From assembly GCA_035536315.1 (NCBI GenBank), contig DATLOJ010000082.1, positions 1 to 22,249 of the forward strand: 22,249 nucleotides of DNA, read 5' to 3'. Source of the stretch: DATLOJ01 sp035536315 (GTDB taxonomy: Bacteria > Actinomycetota > CADDZG01 > JAHWKV01). Each line of letters begins with the position of its first letter. The stretch's first letter is position 1. The translations under genes were made by a program, and so were the position numbers. Shown in pieces: positions 1 through 6,614 of this stretch. The notes under the pieces are model-generated. The model ran no database searches. It was not told the DNA's origin and saw only the letters and a list, made by a program, of their open reading frames with translations.

Positions 1-585
1 GCCTTCCGGCCTTCCGGAGATGTCGACCTCTTCGTCGTGCGACTCTGCAATGAAGGGCTCTCTGAAAGCCAGGTTGAGGTGAACCGGGCCGCGGGGTGAA
101 CCCACCGCCTCCGCAAAAGCGCGGGACGCGATAGAGCGCGAGTACCCCACGAGATCCATATTTCCGTCGGCCACTCCGGCCTCGCAGAACCAGCGGACGG
201 AATCGCCGAACATTTTGATCTGGTCGATGGTTTGACCGGCCCCCGTGTCGCGCAGCTCTGGGGGCCTGTCGGCAGTGATTGCTATCAACGGAAGTCTCGA
301 ATGATGAGCTTCCAAGATTGCAGGGTGGAGGTTCGCGGCCGCGGTTCCTGACGTTGTAAGCACGATCGCCGGCATGCCTGAGGCGCGGGCCGCGCCAACT
401 GCGACGAACCCGGCCGAGCGCTCGTCGACCGCGACGTGAAGCTTGACTTGCGGATGTGCATCGAGCGCTAGCACTAGAGGCGTCGAGCGGGATCCGGGGC
501 CAAAAACGGCAGTGACGACGCCATGCCGAGTCAGCTCGTCGACGACCGCTGCGGCCATCGCATTGCCCGCGCCTTTCACCAGCAT
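1..585 (-). CDS. menD: MenD, 2-succinyl-5-enolpyruvyl-6-hydroxy-3-cyclohexene-1-carboxylate synthase, N-terminal 195 residues (cut by window edge)
   Basis: This is a thiamine-diphosphate enzyme that joins isochorismate and 2-oxoglutarate in menaquinone synthesis. The minus strand from 585 stays open to the window edge and reads as the N-terminal Pyr domain of MenD. It shows FGPGSRSTPL (residues 28-37), DERSAGF (54-60, with the cofactor-activating Glu55), LTTSGTAAANLHPA (76-89), ADRPPELRDTGAGQTIDQ (105-122) and RGPVHLNLAFREP (165-177). Ser32, Arg33 and Glu55 fall at the positions known from E. coli MenD. The ATG at 585 is supported by a GAGGA at 590-594 on the same strand. About two thirds of the protein lies outside the window. 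It diverges from menH with only 14 bases between the start codons. Confidence 0.96.
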   Translation of the reverse strand, partial: MLVKGAGNAMAAAVVDELTRHGVVTAVFGPGSRSTPLVLALDAHPQVKLHVAVDERSAGFVAVGAARASGMPAIVLTTSGTAAANLHPAILEAHHSRLPLIAITADRPPELRDTGAGQTIDQIKMFGDSVRWFCEAGVADGNMDLVGYSRSIASRAFAEAVGSPRGPVHLNLAFREPFIAESHDEEVDISGRPEG

Positions 586-599
586 GGGATCCTCGCAAC

Positions 600-1343
600 A
601 TGCTCTACACAGTTCTCGAGGGGGAGAAGCCCAGAGTTGTTCTCCTGCATGGATTCACGCAGACCCACCGATCGTGGGAGCCGGCTGTCCGCTTTCTTCC
701 GGAGGACGGGTTGGCCCTTGTCGACTTGCCGGGGCATGGAGGGTCCGCGGAAGTCACTACCGGGTTCGAGGAGACGGTCGGCCTGCTTGCAGGAATCGCC
801 GGACCGGAAGGCGTTTGCTATGCCGGCTATTCCATGGGCGCGAGGCTCGCGCTCGGTGTTGCAGCGGCTCACCCAGACGCGGCGCGGTCTCTGGTTCTCA
901 TTTCTGGAACTGCGGGAATCGCCGATGAACGCGCTCGCATTAAAAGGGTCGTCGAAGACGCAGCTCTCGCAGCCCGGATCGAATCGATGGGCATCGAGAA
1001 GTTCATCCATGAATGGCTCAATCGCCCGATGTTCCGGCATATCCGCGACACCATGACGCAGGATCGTCTTACCAATACCGCCGCTGGGCTTGCGCACAGC
1101 TTGCAGGCCTTGGGGACCGGCACTATGCCATCCCTTTGGGACCGGCTGAGAGATCTGACCATGCCCGTCCTTCTCGTCACCGGCGAGCTCGATTCCAAGT
1201 TCACAACGCTGGCGCGGGAGATGGCCGTGGCCCTTCCCGCCGCCGAGCACGTTGCAGTGGAGGACGCTGGCCACGCCGTCCATATCGAGAAACCCGAAGT
1301 GGTGGCCGGCCTCATCGAAGACTTCCTTCGTAGACATAACTAA
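600..1343 (+). CDS. menH: MenH-type alpha/beta hydrolase, SHCHC synthase
   Basis: This 247-residue alpha/beta hydrolase most likely eliminates pyruvate from the MenD product to give SHCHC. It has LLHGFTQTHRSWEP (residues 15-28, oxyanion-hole region), GYSMGARLALG (76-86) with nucleophile Ser78 followed by the Arg typical of MenH, TGELDSK with acid Asp198, and DAGHAVHIEKPE with base His225. Placement among men genes supports MenH over a general esterase. The start is the first ATG. No good Shine-Dalgarno or promoter was seen in the 14-base gap to menD. The stop overlaps the menC stop by 4 bases. It is the only gene in this part of the cluster pointing rightwards, so it is probably transcribed separately from menB-menA-menC. 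Confidence 0.88.
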   Translation: MLYTVLEGEKPRVVLLHGFTQTHRSWEPAVRFLPEDGLALVDLPGHGGSAEVTTGFEETVGLLAGIAGPEGVCYAGYSMGARLALGVAAAHPDAARSLVLISGTAGIADERARIKRVVEDAALAARIESMGIEKFIHEWLNRPMFRHIRDTMTQDRLTNTAAGLAHSLQALGTGTMPSLWDRLRDLTMPVLLVTGELDSKFTTLAREMAVALPAAEHVAVEDAGHAVHIEKPEVVAGLIEDFLRRHN

Positions 1344-2215
1344 GAACTCTTTGTCGCGTAGCGCATGAGCAACTCCTCTGAGGGCTTGACCTTGCGAACC
1401 TCGATCTCACCATTCTTGGGAGTCAGCGGATCATCGACCACATCCCCAATCAGTAAAGGAAGCGTGGCCAGGCCGCAGGGAAAGGGAAGGTTCGGCAACG
1501 AGGCCGCGAAAGCAGCGCTGTAGGCAACACCCACGGATGTCTCAATCGGAGAGGACACGATTGCGGGCAGCCCCGACTCTTCGATTGCCTGAAGCGCTTT
1601 GCCTGCTCCTCCCAGGTACTGGACCTTCACGACCACAACGTCCGCGCTCCTGGCATCGCGGATCGCGGCCGCATCGGCCGCCGAGTTGAACGACTCATCC
1701 ACAGCTATCGGAACGTCTACCAGCCGCCTCACCCGCGCGAGATCCTCCAGCGTCGCGCACGGCTGCTCCACCAGAGCAACGTCGAACCTTCTCAGGCGGT
1801 CGATCCGGGAGACCGCTTCATCAACCTCCCATGCCGCGTTTGCATCGATCATCAGCCAACCGGTTGGTCCAATGACGTCCCTCACCGCCTCGACGCGGCG
1901 GATGTCGGCTCCTTCGGTCGTGCCCACCTTCACCTTGGCAGCCCGCCAGCCCGAGGCAATTGCCCGCGCGCTCTCAGCAGAGACGTCCGGAACCGTGATG
2001 TAAACCGGCACGGTATTCCGCAAGGCTTTAGGCCATTCGCTGTACGCGCCGAAAAGGGCCGACTCCAAACACCTCTCCTTCGAACCGGGGAAGCCGGGGA
2101 AAGGTGAGTACTCGCCCCAGCCGTGGGGGCCCTCGTAGAGCGTGCCGGTGCGCTCCTGAACTCCCCTGATCGGATGGGCCAGAGGAATCGTGAACTTTCT
2201 GCCCTCGAGTTCCAT
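1340..2215 (-). CDS. menC: MenC, o-succinylbenzoate synthase
   Basis: This enolase-superfamily enzyme dehydrates SHCHC to o-succinylbenzoate. In 291 residues it carries the full catalytic set in order: AKVKVG (Lys94 and Lys96, general base), MIDANAAW (Asp124), VEQP (Glu150), VDESF (Asp173) and VVKVQYLGG (Lys197). The three acidic residues are the Mg ligands of the family. The capping domain is short, so the protein is shorter than the roughly 320-residue forms of many other bacteria. It is the last gene of the menB-menA-menC operon, 21 bases after menA. No clear ribosome binding site precedes the ATG, so translation may depend on coupling. Its stop overlaps the menH stop on the other strand. 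Confidence 0.95.
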   Translation of the reverse strand: MELEGRKFTIPLAHPIRGVQERTGTLYEGPHGWGEYSPFPGFPGSKERCLESALFGAYSEWPKALRNTVPVYITVPDVSAESARAIASGWRAAKVKVGTTEGADIRRVEAVRDVIGPTGWLMIDANAAWEVDEAVSRIDRLRRFDVALVEQPCATLEDLARVRRLVDVPIAVDESFNSAADAAAIRDARSADVVVVKVQYLGGAGKALQAIEESGLPAIVSSPIETSVGVAYSAAFAASLPNLPFPCGLATLPLLIGDVVDDPLTPKNGEIEVRKVKPSEELLMRYATKSS

Positions 2216-2236
2216 CTGTGAACCGGTCTTGGTGGC

Positions 2237-3103
2237 CTATGAGCCTGCAAGCCAGAGGCCGGCGGTGAGCAGGAGGCCGAAGACCATCTCGGTCCTGGCA
2301 GTGAAGGCAAGGGCCTTGACCAGGCTCCGAACGTCTCCTCTGAGCAGCACCAGCCGCATCGCCCTGACCGATAGCGGAATGGCGCCAAGCGCGATGAGCG
2401 GCCAGGCGCTGTCGGCGATAAGGGCGAGAGCAACAAGATCGAACAAGGCAAGGCCCACGAGAAGGGAGAACACCGTGCGTGAGCCCTCTTTCCCGAGCAC
2501 CGCAACCAGCGTCACCTTGCCGGCCCGGTAGTCCGTTTCGACATCTCGCAGGTTGTTGACCAGAAGGATCGCCGAGGCAAGCATGCCAACGGGCACAGAC
2601 GCAGCCAGTGCGAGCGACGTGATCTCTTGTATCTGCACGTACGCGGATCCGACGGTTGCGACCACTCCGAAGAAGATGAAAACGAACAGCTCTCCCAGAG
2701 CCGACCCACCAAAAGGCTTTGGCCCCCCGCTGTAGGCAAGAGCGGCAACAATCGCAAGTCCACCGGGGATGAGAATCACCCATCCGACTTCGGAAGCGAG
2801 TAACAAGCCGTTGGCAGCCGCTACGGCGAGCGCTATGAAAGAAGCGAGGCGCATTCTGTTTGCAGAAATGAGGCCGGAGGACACCATCCGGCGCGGCCCC
2901 TCCCTATCTACAGAGTCGACGCCCTTGGTCGCGTCGAAGTAGTCGTTCGCGAAGTTGACGGCCAGCTGCAAGCTCACGGAAACGGCCAGCGCGCCAAGGA
3001 ATTTCCACAGTTCGATGGTGTGCGCGGCAGCCGTTCCCACGATGACGGGAACGATTCCGGCTACAAGAGTTTTAGGCCTGGCCGCCTCGATCCAGTTATC
3101 CAC
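2237..3103 (-). CDS. menA: MenA, 1,4-dihydroxy-2-naphthoate polyprenyltransferase (UbiA family)
   Basis: This integral membrane enzyme attaches the polyprenyl chain to dihydroxynaphthoate to give demethylmenaquinone. The 288-residue sequence begins with the MenA-typical ARPKTLVAGIVPVIVGTA. It has the two Asp-rich diphosphate/Mg motifs: NFANDYFD at residues 50-57 and NNLRDVETD at 183-191. Hydrophobic segments between and around these motifs agree with the multi-helix UbiA fold. The start is GTG, 7 bases after the menB stop, with no strong Shine-Dalgarno, which suggests translational coupling. The neighbours menB and menC rule out other UbiA functions such as haem or ubiquinone synthesis. Confidence 0.95.
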   Translation of the reverse strand: MDNWIEAARPKTLVAGIVPVIVGTAAAHTIELWKFLGALAVSVSLQLAVNFANDYFDATKGVDSVDREGPRRMVSSGLISANRMRLASFIALAVAAANGLLLASEVGWVILIPGGLAIVAALAYSGGPKPFGGSALGELFVFIFFGVVATVGSAYVQIQEITSLALAASVPVGMLASAILLVNNLRDVETDYRAGKVTLVAVLGKEGSRTVFSLLVGLALFDLVALALIADSAWPLIALGAIPLSVRAMRLVLLRGDVRSLVKALAFTARTEMVFGLLLTAGLWLAGS

Positions 3104-3110
3104 CTAGTTT

Positions 3111-3947
3111 CTAAGGCCTGCGTGGGAACTTGTCGAAGCGAGGTTTGCGCTTTTCGATGTACGCGTTGCGCCCCTCCTGGGCTTCCTCGCTCATGTAATA
3201 CAGAAGAGTCGCATCGCCGGCCAGCTGTTGGATTCCCGCAAGCCCGTCTGCATCGGCGTTGAAGGATGCTTTCAATAGCCGCAGCGAAAGGGGGCTCATC
3301 TCCATGATGCGCTGGGCCCAGAGGACGGTTTCGACCTCGAGGTCGGCAAGCGGGACAACTTTGTTGACCAGTCCCATCTCGAGTGCTGCATCTGCGTCGT
3401 ACTGCTGGCACAGAAACCAAATCTCCTTCGCCTTTTTTTGCCCAACCGTTCGTGCAAGAAGCCCCGCTCCGTAACCGCCGTCGAACGATCCGACTTTGGG
3501 TCCTGTCTGACCGAACACGGCGTTATCCGCGGCGACCGTGAGGTCACACACGATGTGCAGGACGTGGCCACCGCCGATGGCATAACCCGCGACCATGGCA
3601 ATGACAGGCTTGGGAAGGCGACGTATCTGAACCTGCAGATCGAGAACGTTTAGCCTGCCGATTCCGTTCTCGTCGACGTACCCGTCGCTCCCTCTGACGG
3701 ACTGATCACCTCCGGAACAGAAAGCCAGATCTCCCGCTCCCGTAAGGATGATCACCCCGATCTGGGGGTCGTCGCGCGCGATCTCGAACGCGTCGGAGAG
3801 CTCGAATAACGTCTTGGGCCTGAAGGCGTTCCTGACCTCGGGCCGGTTGATCGTTATCTTGGCGATGCCCTCCGCGGTCTGGTAAATGATGTCCTCAAAG
3901 GACCGCGGCTCTTGCCACTCGAGCGCCGGCCGGACGGTTGAACTCAT
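3111..3947 (-). CDS. menB: MenB, 1,4-dihydroxy-2-naphthoyl-CoA synthase
   Basis: This crotonase-fold enzyme cyclises o-succinylbenzoyl-CoA to DHNA-CoA. The 278 residues match MenB throughout: FCSGGDQSVRG (77-86), LNVLDLQVQIR (99-109), AGYAIGGGHVLH (120-131, oxyanion loop), QTGPKVGSFDGGYG (147-160) and the C-terminal KPRFDKFPRRP. Gly149 in the QTGPKVGSF motif is the residue seen in bicarbonate-dependent type I MenB (E. coli). Mycobacterial type II enzymes carry Asp there. It is the first gene of the menB-menA-menC operon. GAGGAG lies 11 bases before the ATG, and a minus-strand TACCGT (-10-like) at 3989-3994 would give a leader of about 35 bases. Confidence 0.97.
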   Translation of the reverse strand: MSSTVRPALEWQEPRSFEDIIYQTAEGIAKITINRPEVRNAFRPKTLFELSDAFEIARDDPQIGVIILTGAGDLAFCSGGDQSVRGSDGYVDENGIGRLNVLDLQVQIRRLPKPVIAMVAGYAIGGGHVLHIVCDLTVAADNAVFGQTGPKVGSFDGGYGAGLLARTVGQKKAKEIWFLCQQYDADAALEMGLVNKVVPLADLEVETVLWAQRIMEMSPLSLRLLKASFNADADGLAGIQQLAGDATLLYYMSEEAQEGRNAYIEKRKPRFDKFPRRP

Positions 3948-3973
3948 TCCGTCTCTTGCTCCTCGATGAAAAC

Positions 3974-3986
3974 TCGAATAGTTCGA
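3974..3986. promoter_or_regulatory. Short inverted repeat TCGAA-TAG-TTCGA in the menB/menE gap
   Basis: Perfect 5-base arms are separated by 3 bases in the middle of the 54-base gap between the divergent menB and menE. It lies just downstream of the putative menB -10 box and upstream of the menE one, so a bound repressor could affect both. It resembles half of an actinobacterial SOS box, but the arms are shorter and the spacing is wrong. A 5-base repeat can occur by chance, so this is only a candidate. Confidence 0.2.
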
Positions 3987-3987
3987 T

Positions 3988-3994
3988 TACGGTA
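3988..3994. promoter_or_regulatory. Candidate symmetric -10 element TACGGTA for menE (plus) and menB (minus)
   Basis: On the plus strand TACGGT (3988-3993) ends 8 bases before the menE ATG. This is the spacing expected for a leaderless or nearly leaderless transcript, and menE lacks a usable Shine-Dalgarno because AGG sits only 2 bases from the ATG. On the minus strand the same block, shifted by one base, reads TACCGT and could serve menB with a leader of about 35 bases. Both match the actinobacterial TANNNT -10 consensus. No -35 hexamer was recognised on the plus side. Confidence 0.35.
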
Positions 3995-4001
3995 ACAGGT
4001 C

Positions 4002-5189
4002 ATGCCGGAAACCGTCCTCGTCGCCGTAGCTACAAAGCCGGCAGAAACCTTCGCAAGAACCTTGCACGAGCTTTGGGATGAGGGAGCCGCGGTCGTGCCT
4101 TTCGATCCCACCCATCCGCAAGAAGTTACTGCTGCACTCTTCGAAGCGGTGAGGCCCTCAGAGGTGCGGGAGGGTCGAGAGTCGACTTCCCTCGATGATC
4201 GCATGCCGGTCGAAAGTGACGTCGCGCTGGTGGTTCCTACCTCGGGTTCCCTTACTAGGAATTCCGCGGGCGTGAAGGCTGCCGAGCTGACCCGGCGGGC
4301 GCTCGAGTCCTCGTCGGCGGGATCCCTCGAGAGGCTGGGGGCCGCGCGGGGGGAGCGCTGGCTGAGCTGCCTTCCGTTCAACCACATCGCGGGACTGTCG
4401 GTCCTGATCCGCTCCGCCACATTGGGCACGGCTCCGGTGATTCACGAGTCCTTCGACGTAGGCCTCTTCGAGGAAGCGGAGGCCGACTACGTTTCGCTCG
4501 TGCCCGCGATGCTGAGGCGTCTGCTGGCTGCGGGCGTTCACCTCGAAGACTTCAAAGCCATCTTGCTCGGTGGCGGGCCGGTTGATGAGGAGCTGAAAAC
4601 CGCCGCCCTGCGCTCAGGCGCGAACGTGGTCACGACTTATGGCTTGACAGAGACCTGCGGAGGATGTGTCTACGACGGGAAGCCGTTGGCGGGAGTGCAG
4701 GTTGCGATAGACGACGAGTCACGAATCAAGCTGCGCGGGCCTGTTCTGATGGGCGGTTACCGGCTGCGTCCGGACCTAACCGAGAAGGTGCTGGACGACG
4801 GCTGGCTCTCCACAAGCGATCTGGGGCGGGTGCGTGCGGACGGAATTCTCGAAATAACGGGCAGGACAGACCACATCATCAACAGTGGAGGAAAGAAAGT
4901 CGATCCCGCCGCAGTCGAGAAGCGCCTGCTAGAGCATCCCGCCGTAACAGGGGCCGTTGTGGTCGGGCTCCCTGACGAAAGATGGGGTGAGGTGGTCGGA
5001 GCCCTCGTTGAAAGCGACGAGCCAATTTCCTCAGAGGACCTCGTGTCACATGTGCTGGCGGCTCTGCCCTCATTCATGGTCCCACGGCAGGTCGCGGTGG
5101 TCAGCCACTTGCTTTTGACGGCGATTGGCAAACCGGACAGGGAGTCTGCGCGCAGGTTCCTTCTGGAAAACCAGGCGTCAGGCGGTTGA
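4002..5189 (+). CDS. menE: MenE, o-succinylbenzoate-CoA ligase (AMP-forming)
   Basis: This ANL-superfamily ligase activates o-succinylbenzoate to its CoA ester, the MenB substrate. The 395-residue length is that of compact actinobacterial MenE. It shows LPFNHIAGLSVLIRS (residues 124-138, MenE-like A4 region), LLGGGPV (188-194), TTYGLTETCGG (211-221), STSDLG (270-275), ITGRTDHIINSGGKKVDP (285-302) and the C-terminal catalytic lysine in AIGKPDR (Lys377). The A3 phosphate loop is odd: the usual TSG(T/S)TGxPK is replaced by TSGSLTRNSAGVK at 80-92, which keeps a lysine but not TGxPK. The gene diverges from menB and overlaps the end of mscL by 12 bases on the opposite strand. Confidence 0.9.
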   Translation: MPETVLVAVATKPAETFARTLHELWDEGAAVVPFDPTHPQEVTAALFEAVRPSEVREGRESTSLDDRMPVESDVALVVPTSGSLTRNSAGVKAAELTRRALESSSAGSLERLGAARGERWLSCLPFNHIAGLSVLIRSATLGTAPVIHESFDVGLFEEAEADYVSLVPAMLRRLLAAGVHLEDFKAILLGGGPVDEELKTAALRSGANVVTTYGLTETCGGCVYDGKPLAGVQVAIDDESRIKLRGPVLMGGYRLRPDLTEKVLDDGWLSTSDLGRVRADGILEITGRTDHIINSGGKKVDPAAVEKRLLEHPAVTGAVVVGLPDERWGEVVGALVESDEPISSEDLVSHVLAALPSFMVPRQVAVVSHLLLTAIGKPDRESARRFLLENQASGG

Positions 5190-5591
5190 AGCCTCCGGAG
5201 TTACTTTGGAGGTGCAGAACGCGCACCGCACGGCGAGGGTCGGGATCGAGCTCAGGCAGTGGGGACACTCGCGAGTCGCATGTTCGACATCCTTCTCGGT
5301 CTTGCGCTTGGCCATCAGTTTGTTGGTCGGTTTTACGATGAAGAAGAACACCGCGAACGACACGAGAAGAAAACTGATCAGAGCGTTCAAGAACAGGCCG
5401 TACATCACCTTCGCTTTTCCGACCTGGACGAACGCGTAGCTGAAATCCGGAGAGCCGAATACTCCGAGAAGGGGCGTCAAGACATCCTTCACCAGGGAGC
5501 TGACGACCGCGGTGAAAGCAGCGCCGATGATGACTCCAACGGCGAGGTCGACCACGTTGCCTCGCAATATGAACGACCGGAATTCCTTCAT
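5178..5591 (-). CDS. mscL: MscL, large-conductance mechanosensitive channel with C-terminal Cys4 knuckle
   Basis: MscL forms a homopentameric inner-membrane channel that opens under high membrane tension during hypo-osmotic shock. The N-terminus reads MKEFRSFILRGNVVDLAVGV, the family signature, followed by TM1 (about residues 14-34) and TM2 (about 65-87). The start was set at the ATG at 5591, since AAGGAG lies 6 bases upstream at 5598-5603 and family members start here. A TTG 18 bases further upstream is less likely. After TM2 the usual cytoplasmic helix is replaced or extended by ECPHC (Cys109, Cys112) and RCAFC (Cys123, Cys126), a probable zinc-binding knuckle. It converges with menE and overlaps it by 12 bases. 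Confidence 0.94.
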   Translation of the reverse strand: MKEFRSFILRGNVVDLAVGVIIGAAFTAVVSSLVKDVLTPLLGVFGSPDFSYAFVQVGKAKVMYGLFLNALISFLLVSFAVFFFIVKPTNKLMAKRKTEKDVEHATRECPHCLSSIPTLAVRCAFCTSKVTPEASTA

Positions 5592-5630
5592 ATAGCGCTC
5601 CTTGCTCAAATGCCACCGATGTTATTCAAA

Positions 5631-5657
5631 GGTGTCGAGTTGCTATTGGCGGGGTAA
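5631..5657 (+). promoter_or_regulatory. Candidate SigB/SigF-type stress promoter for the csbD-like gene
   Basis: GGTGT at 5631-5635 and GGGTAA at 5652-5657 are separated by 16 bases. The known SigB/SigF pattern is GGTTT, about 15-17 bases, then GGGTA(T), so the -10 part fits and the -35 part has one mismatch. Transcription would start near 5663, about 25 bases before the csbD-like ATG. csbD of Bacillus subtilis is a SigB-dependent general stress gene, which makes the match meaningful, but no sigma factor gene is in the window. Confidence 0.35.
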
Positions 5658-5687
5658 ATAAACCACACACAGAGAGGAAGGAACCCA

Positions 5688-5882
5688 ATGGGTTTGGATG
5701 ACAAGGTTGAAGCAGAAGTAGATCAGGCGAAGGGCAAGGCAAAACAAGAAATTGGCGAAAAAACCGGTGACCGCTCCACAGAGATGGAAGGTCACATGGA
5801 TGAGGCAAAAGGCGACGCCAAGGAGAAGTGGGAAGACACGAAGGACGCAGTAGGCGACAAGGTCAAGGACATCGTCGACTAG
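5688..5882 (+). CDS. CsbD-family small stress protein
   Basis: This is a 64-residue, highly charged protein rich in Lys, Asp, Glu and Ala, with no hydrophobic core segment. It contains two short repeats of the CsbD type: DQAKGKAKQEIGE (about residues 12-24) and DEAKGDAKEKWEDTKD (about 38-53). CsbD proteins are abundant general stress proteins whose molecular role is not settled. The ATG is preceded by AGGAAGGA with 5 bases spacing, one of the best ribosome sites in the window. It is monocistronic, with a stress-type promoter candidate upstream and a strong terminator 18 bases after the stop. Confidence 0.9.
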   Translation: MGLDDKVEAEVDQAKGKAKQEIGEKTGDRSTEMEGHMDEAKGDAKEKWEDTKDAVGDKVKDIVD

Positions 5883-5900
5883 CTACTTCCAGTATTAGTA

Positions 5901-5933
5901 AAGAGGGCCGGACATCCGGCCCTCTTTTTGTTT
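5901..5933 (+). terminator. Rho-independent terminator of the csbD-like gene
   Basis: A perfect 11-base-pair stem (AAGAGGGCCGG / CCGGCCCTCTT) with the 4-base loop ACAT is followed by TTTGTTT. It lies 18 bases after the csbD-like stop and 14 bases before the end of the oppositely oriented sixA-like gene. The minus-strand side begins with AAAAAGAGGG and lacks a good U-tract after the stem, so it works best for csbD. It is the only convincing intrinsic terminator in the window. Confidence 0.92.
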
Positions 5934-5946
5934 GCTGAGCTAGCTC

Positions 5947-6465
5947 CTAACGCAAGTCGTCGAGTAGCTCCGGAACCACAAGCCAGGCGAGGACGCCGGC
6001 GCCGGGAGCAATCGGACCGTCGAACCGGACGAACGCGGCTGCCGCTCGCTCCATTTCGACCTTGGGGTCCTCACTTCCGGTTAGTAGCAAGCTAACCATC
6101 TCGCTGAGGGTCGGCTCGTGCCCGACGTAAGCGAGAGTTGAAACTTCGATTTCCGAGAACGACTCGAGGAGTCCGGCCGCCCAAGTCTTGCGTCTCCCTG
6201 CTAGCGCATTCATCAGGTCCGGGCCGAGCTCTTGTATCTGTGGTTCGAGCCATCCAGCAACCGTTCCGATGATCTCGGCTGTTTGCCGGGCCCTCAGAAG
6301 GGGCGAAGTCAAAAACAGATCCACCGTTTCGAATCGACGCTTCAAAGCTGCCCCCATCAACGAAGCCTGACGATGGCCGAGATCGGTGAGGGGCCGCTCG
6401 TCGTCGCTTGGCCAAGTTCGGTCACCCCACGTAGCGTGGGCATGACGAATCAATATGAGATTCAT
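5947..6465 (-). CDS. SixA-type phosphohistidine phosphatase (histidine phosphatase superfamily)
   Basis: This 172-residue protein has the minimal histidine-phosphatase fold. It begins MNLILIRHAHA, where Arg7-His8 is the phospho-accepting RH motif (RHA as in SixA). It continues with SPLLRARQTAEI (Arg58 and Arg60 in the phosphate pocket) and ends with VGHEP (His116, second catalytic His). Length and the absence of insertions resemble SixA, which removes phosphate from histidine in phosphotransfer proteins. The true substrate cannot be read from sequence. The start was set at the ATG at 6465. An upstream in-frame GTG at 6513 would add 16 residues not typical of the family. A TAGGAT box ends 7 bases before this ATG. 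Confidence 0.85.
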   Translation of the reverse strand: MNLILIRHAHATWGDRTWPSDDERPLTDLGHRQASLMGAALKRRFETVDLFLTSPLLRARQTAEIIGTVAGWLEPQIQELGPDLMNALAGRRKTWAAGLLESFSEIEVSTLAYVGHEPTLSEMVSLLLTGSEDPKVEMERAAAAFVRFDGPIAPGAGVLAWLVVPELLDDLR

Positions 6466-6472
6466 AGCCGGA

Positions 6473-6478
6473 ATCCTA
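6473..6478 (-). promoter_or_regulatory. Candidate leaderless -10 box TAGGAT for the sixA-like gene
   Basis: On the minus strand TAGGAT is followed by exactly 7 bases and then the ATG at 6465, the geometry of a leaderless transcript. The same hexamer at the same distance precedes selA. It contains AGGA, which could instead be a weak Shine-Dalgarno. No -35 hexamer was recognised. Confidence 0.35.
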
Positions 6479-6514
6479 AGGCGACCTCGATCCAGGTAAT
6501 CTCGTTCCGGCACG

Positions 6515-6581
6515 CCGCCTTGGGAAAAGGCGGGACGTCACACCCACTTTTTCACCACAGCGGCTCGCTTTGGGGAAAGCG
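6515..6581 (+). other. Two similar small hairpins upstream of the YjbQ-family gene
   Basis: Hairpin 1 has arms CCGCCTT (6515-6521) and AAGGCGG (6527-6533) with loop GGGAA. Hairpin 2 has arms CGCTTT (6566-6571) and AAAGCG (6576-6581) with loop GGGG. Both are followed by G-rich sequence and a GAC-G/A-TCA block (6534-6540 and 6586-6592), so they look like two copies of one motif about 50 bases apart. They occupy most of the 149-base gap between the sixA-like gene and the YjbQ-family gene, ending about 33 bases before the latter. They match no riboswitch class I can name. Confidence 0.4.
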
Positions 6582-6614
6582 GGGGGACATCATTGACTGA
6601 AGGCGGAGGAACAA

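Noticed and set aside
576..1337. A 253-codon minus-strand frame over menH, and plus-strand frames over 443-1056.
   Set aside because: menD and menH explain both strands with clear motifs. The alternatives overlap them entirely and show no family resemblance.
3974..3986. LexA/SOS box in the menB/menE gap.
   Set aside because: Actinobacterial SOS boxes have longer arms with a 4-base centre. Here there are 5-base arms with a 3-base centre, and the genes are not SOS genes.
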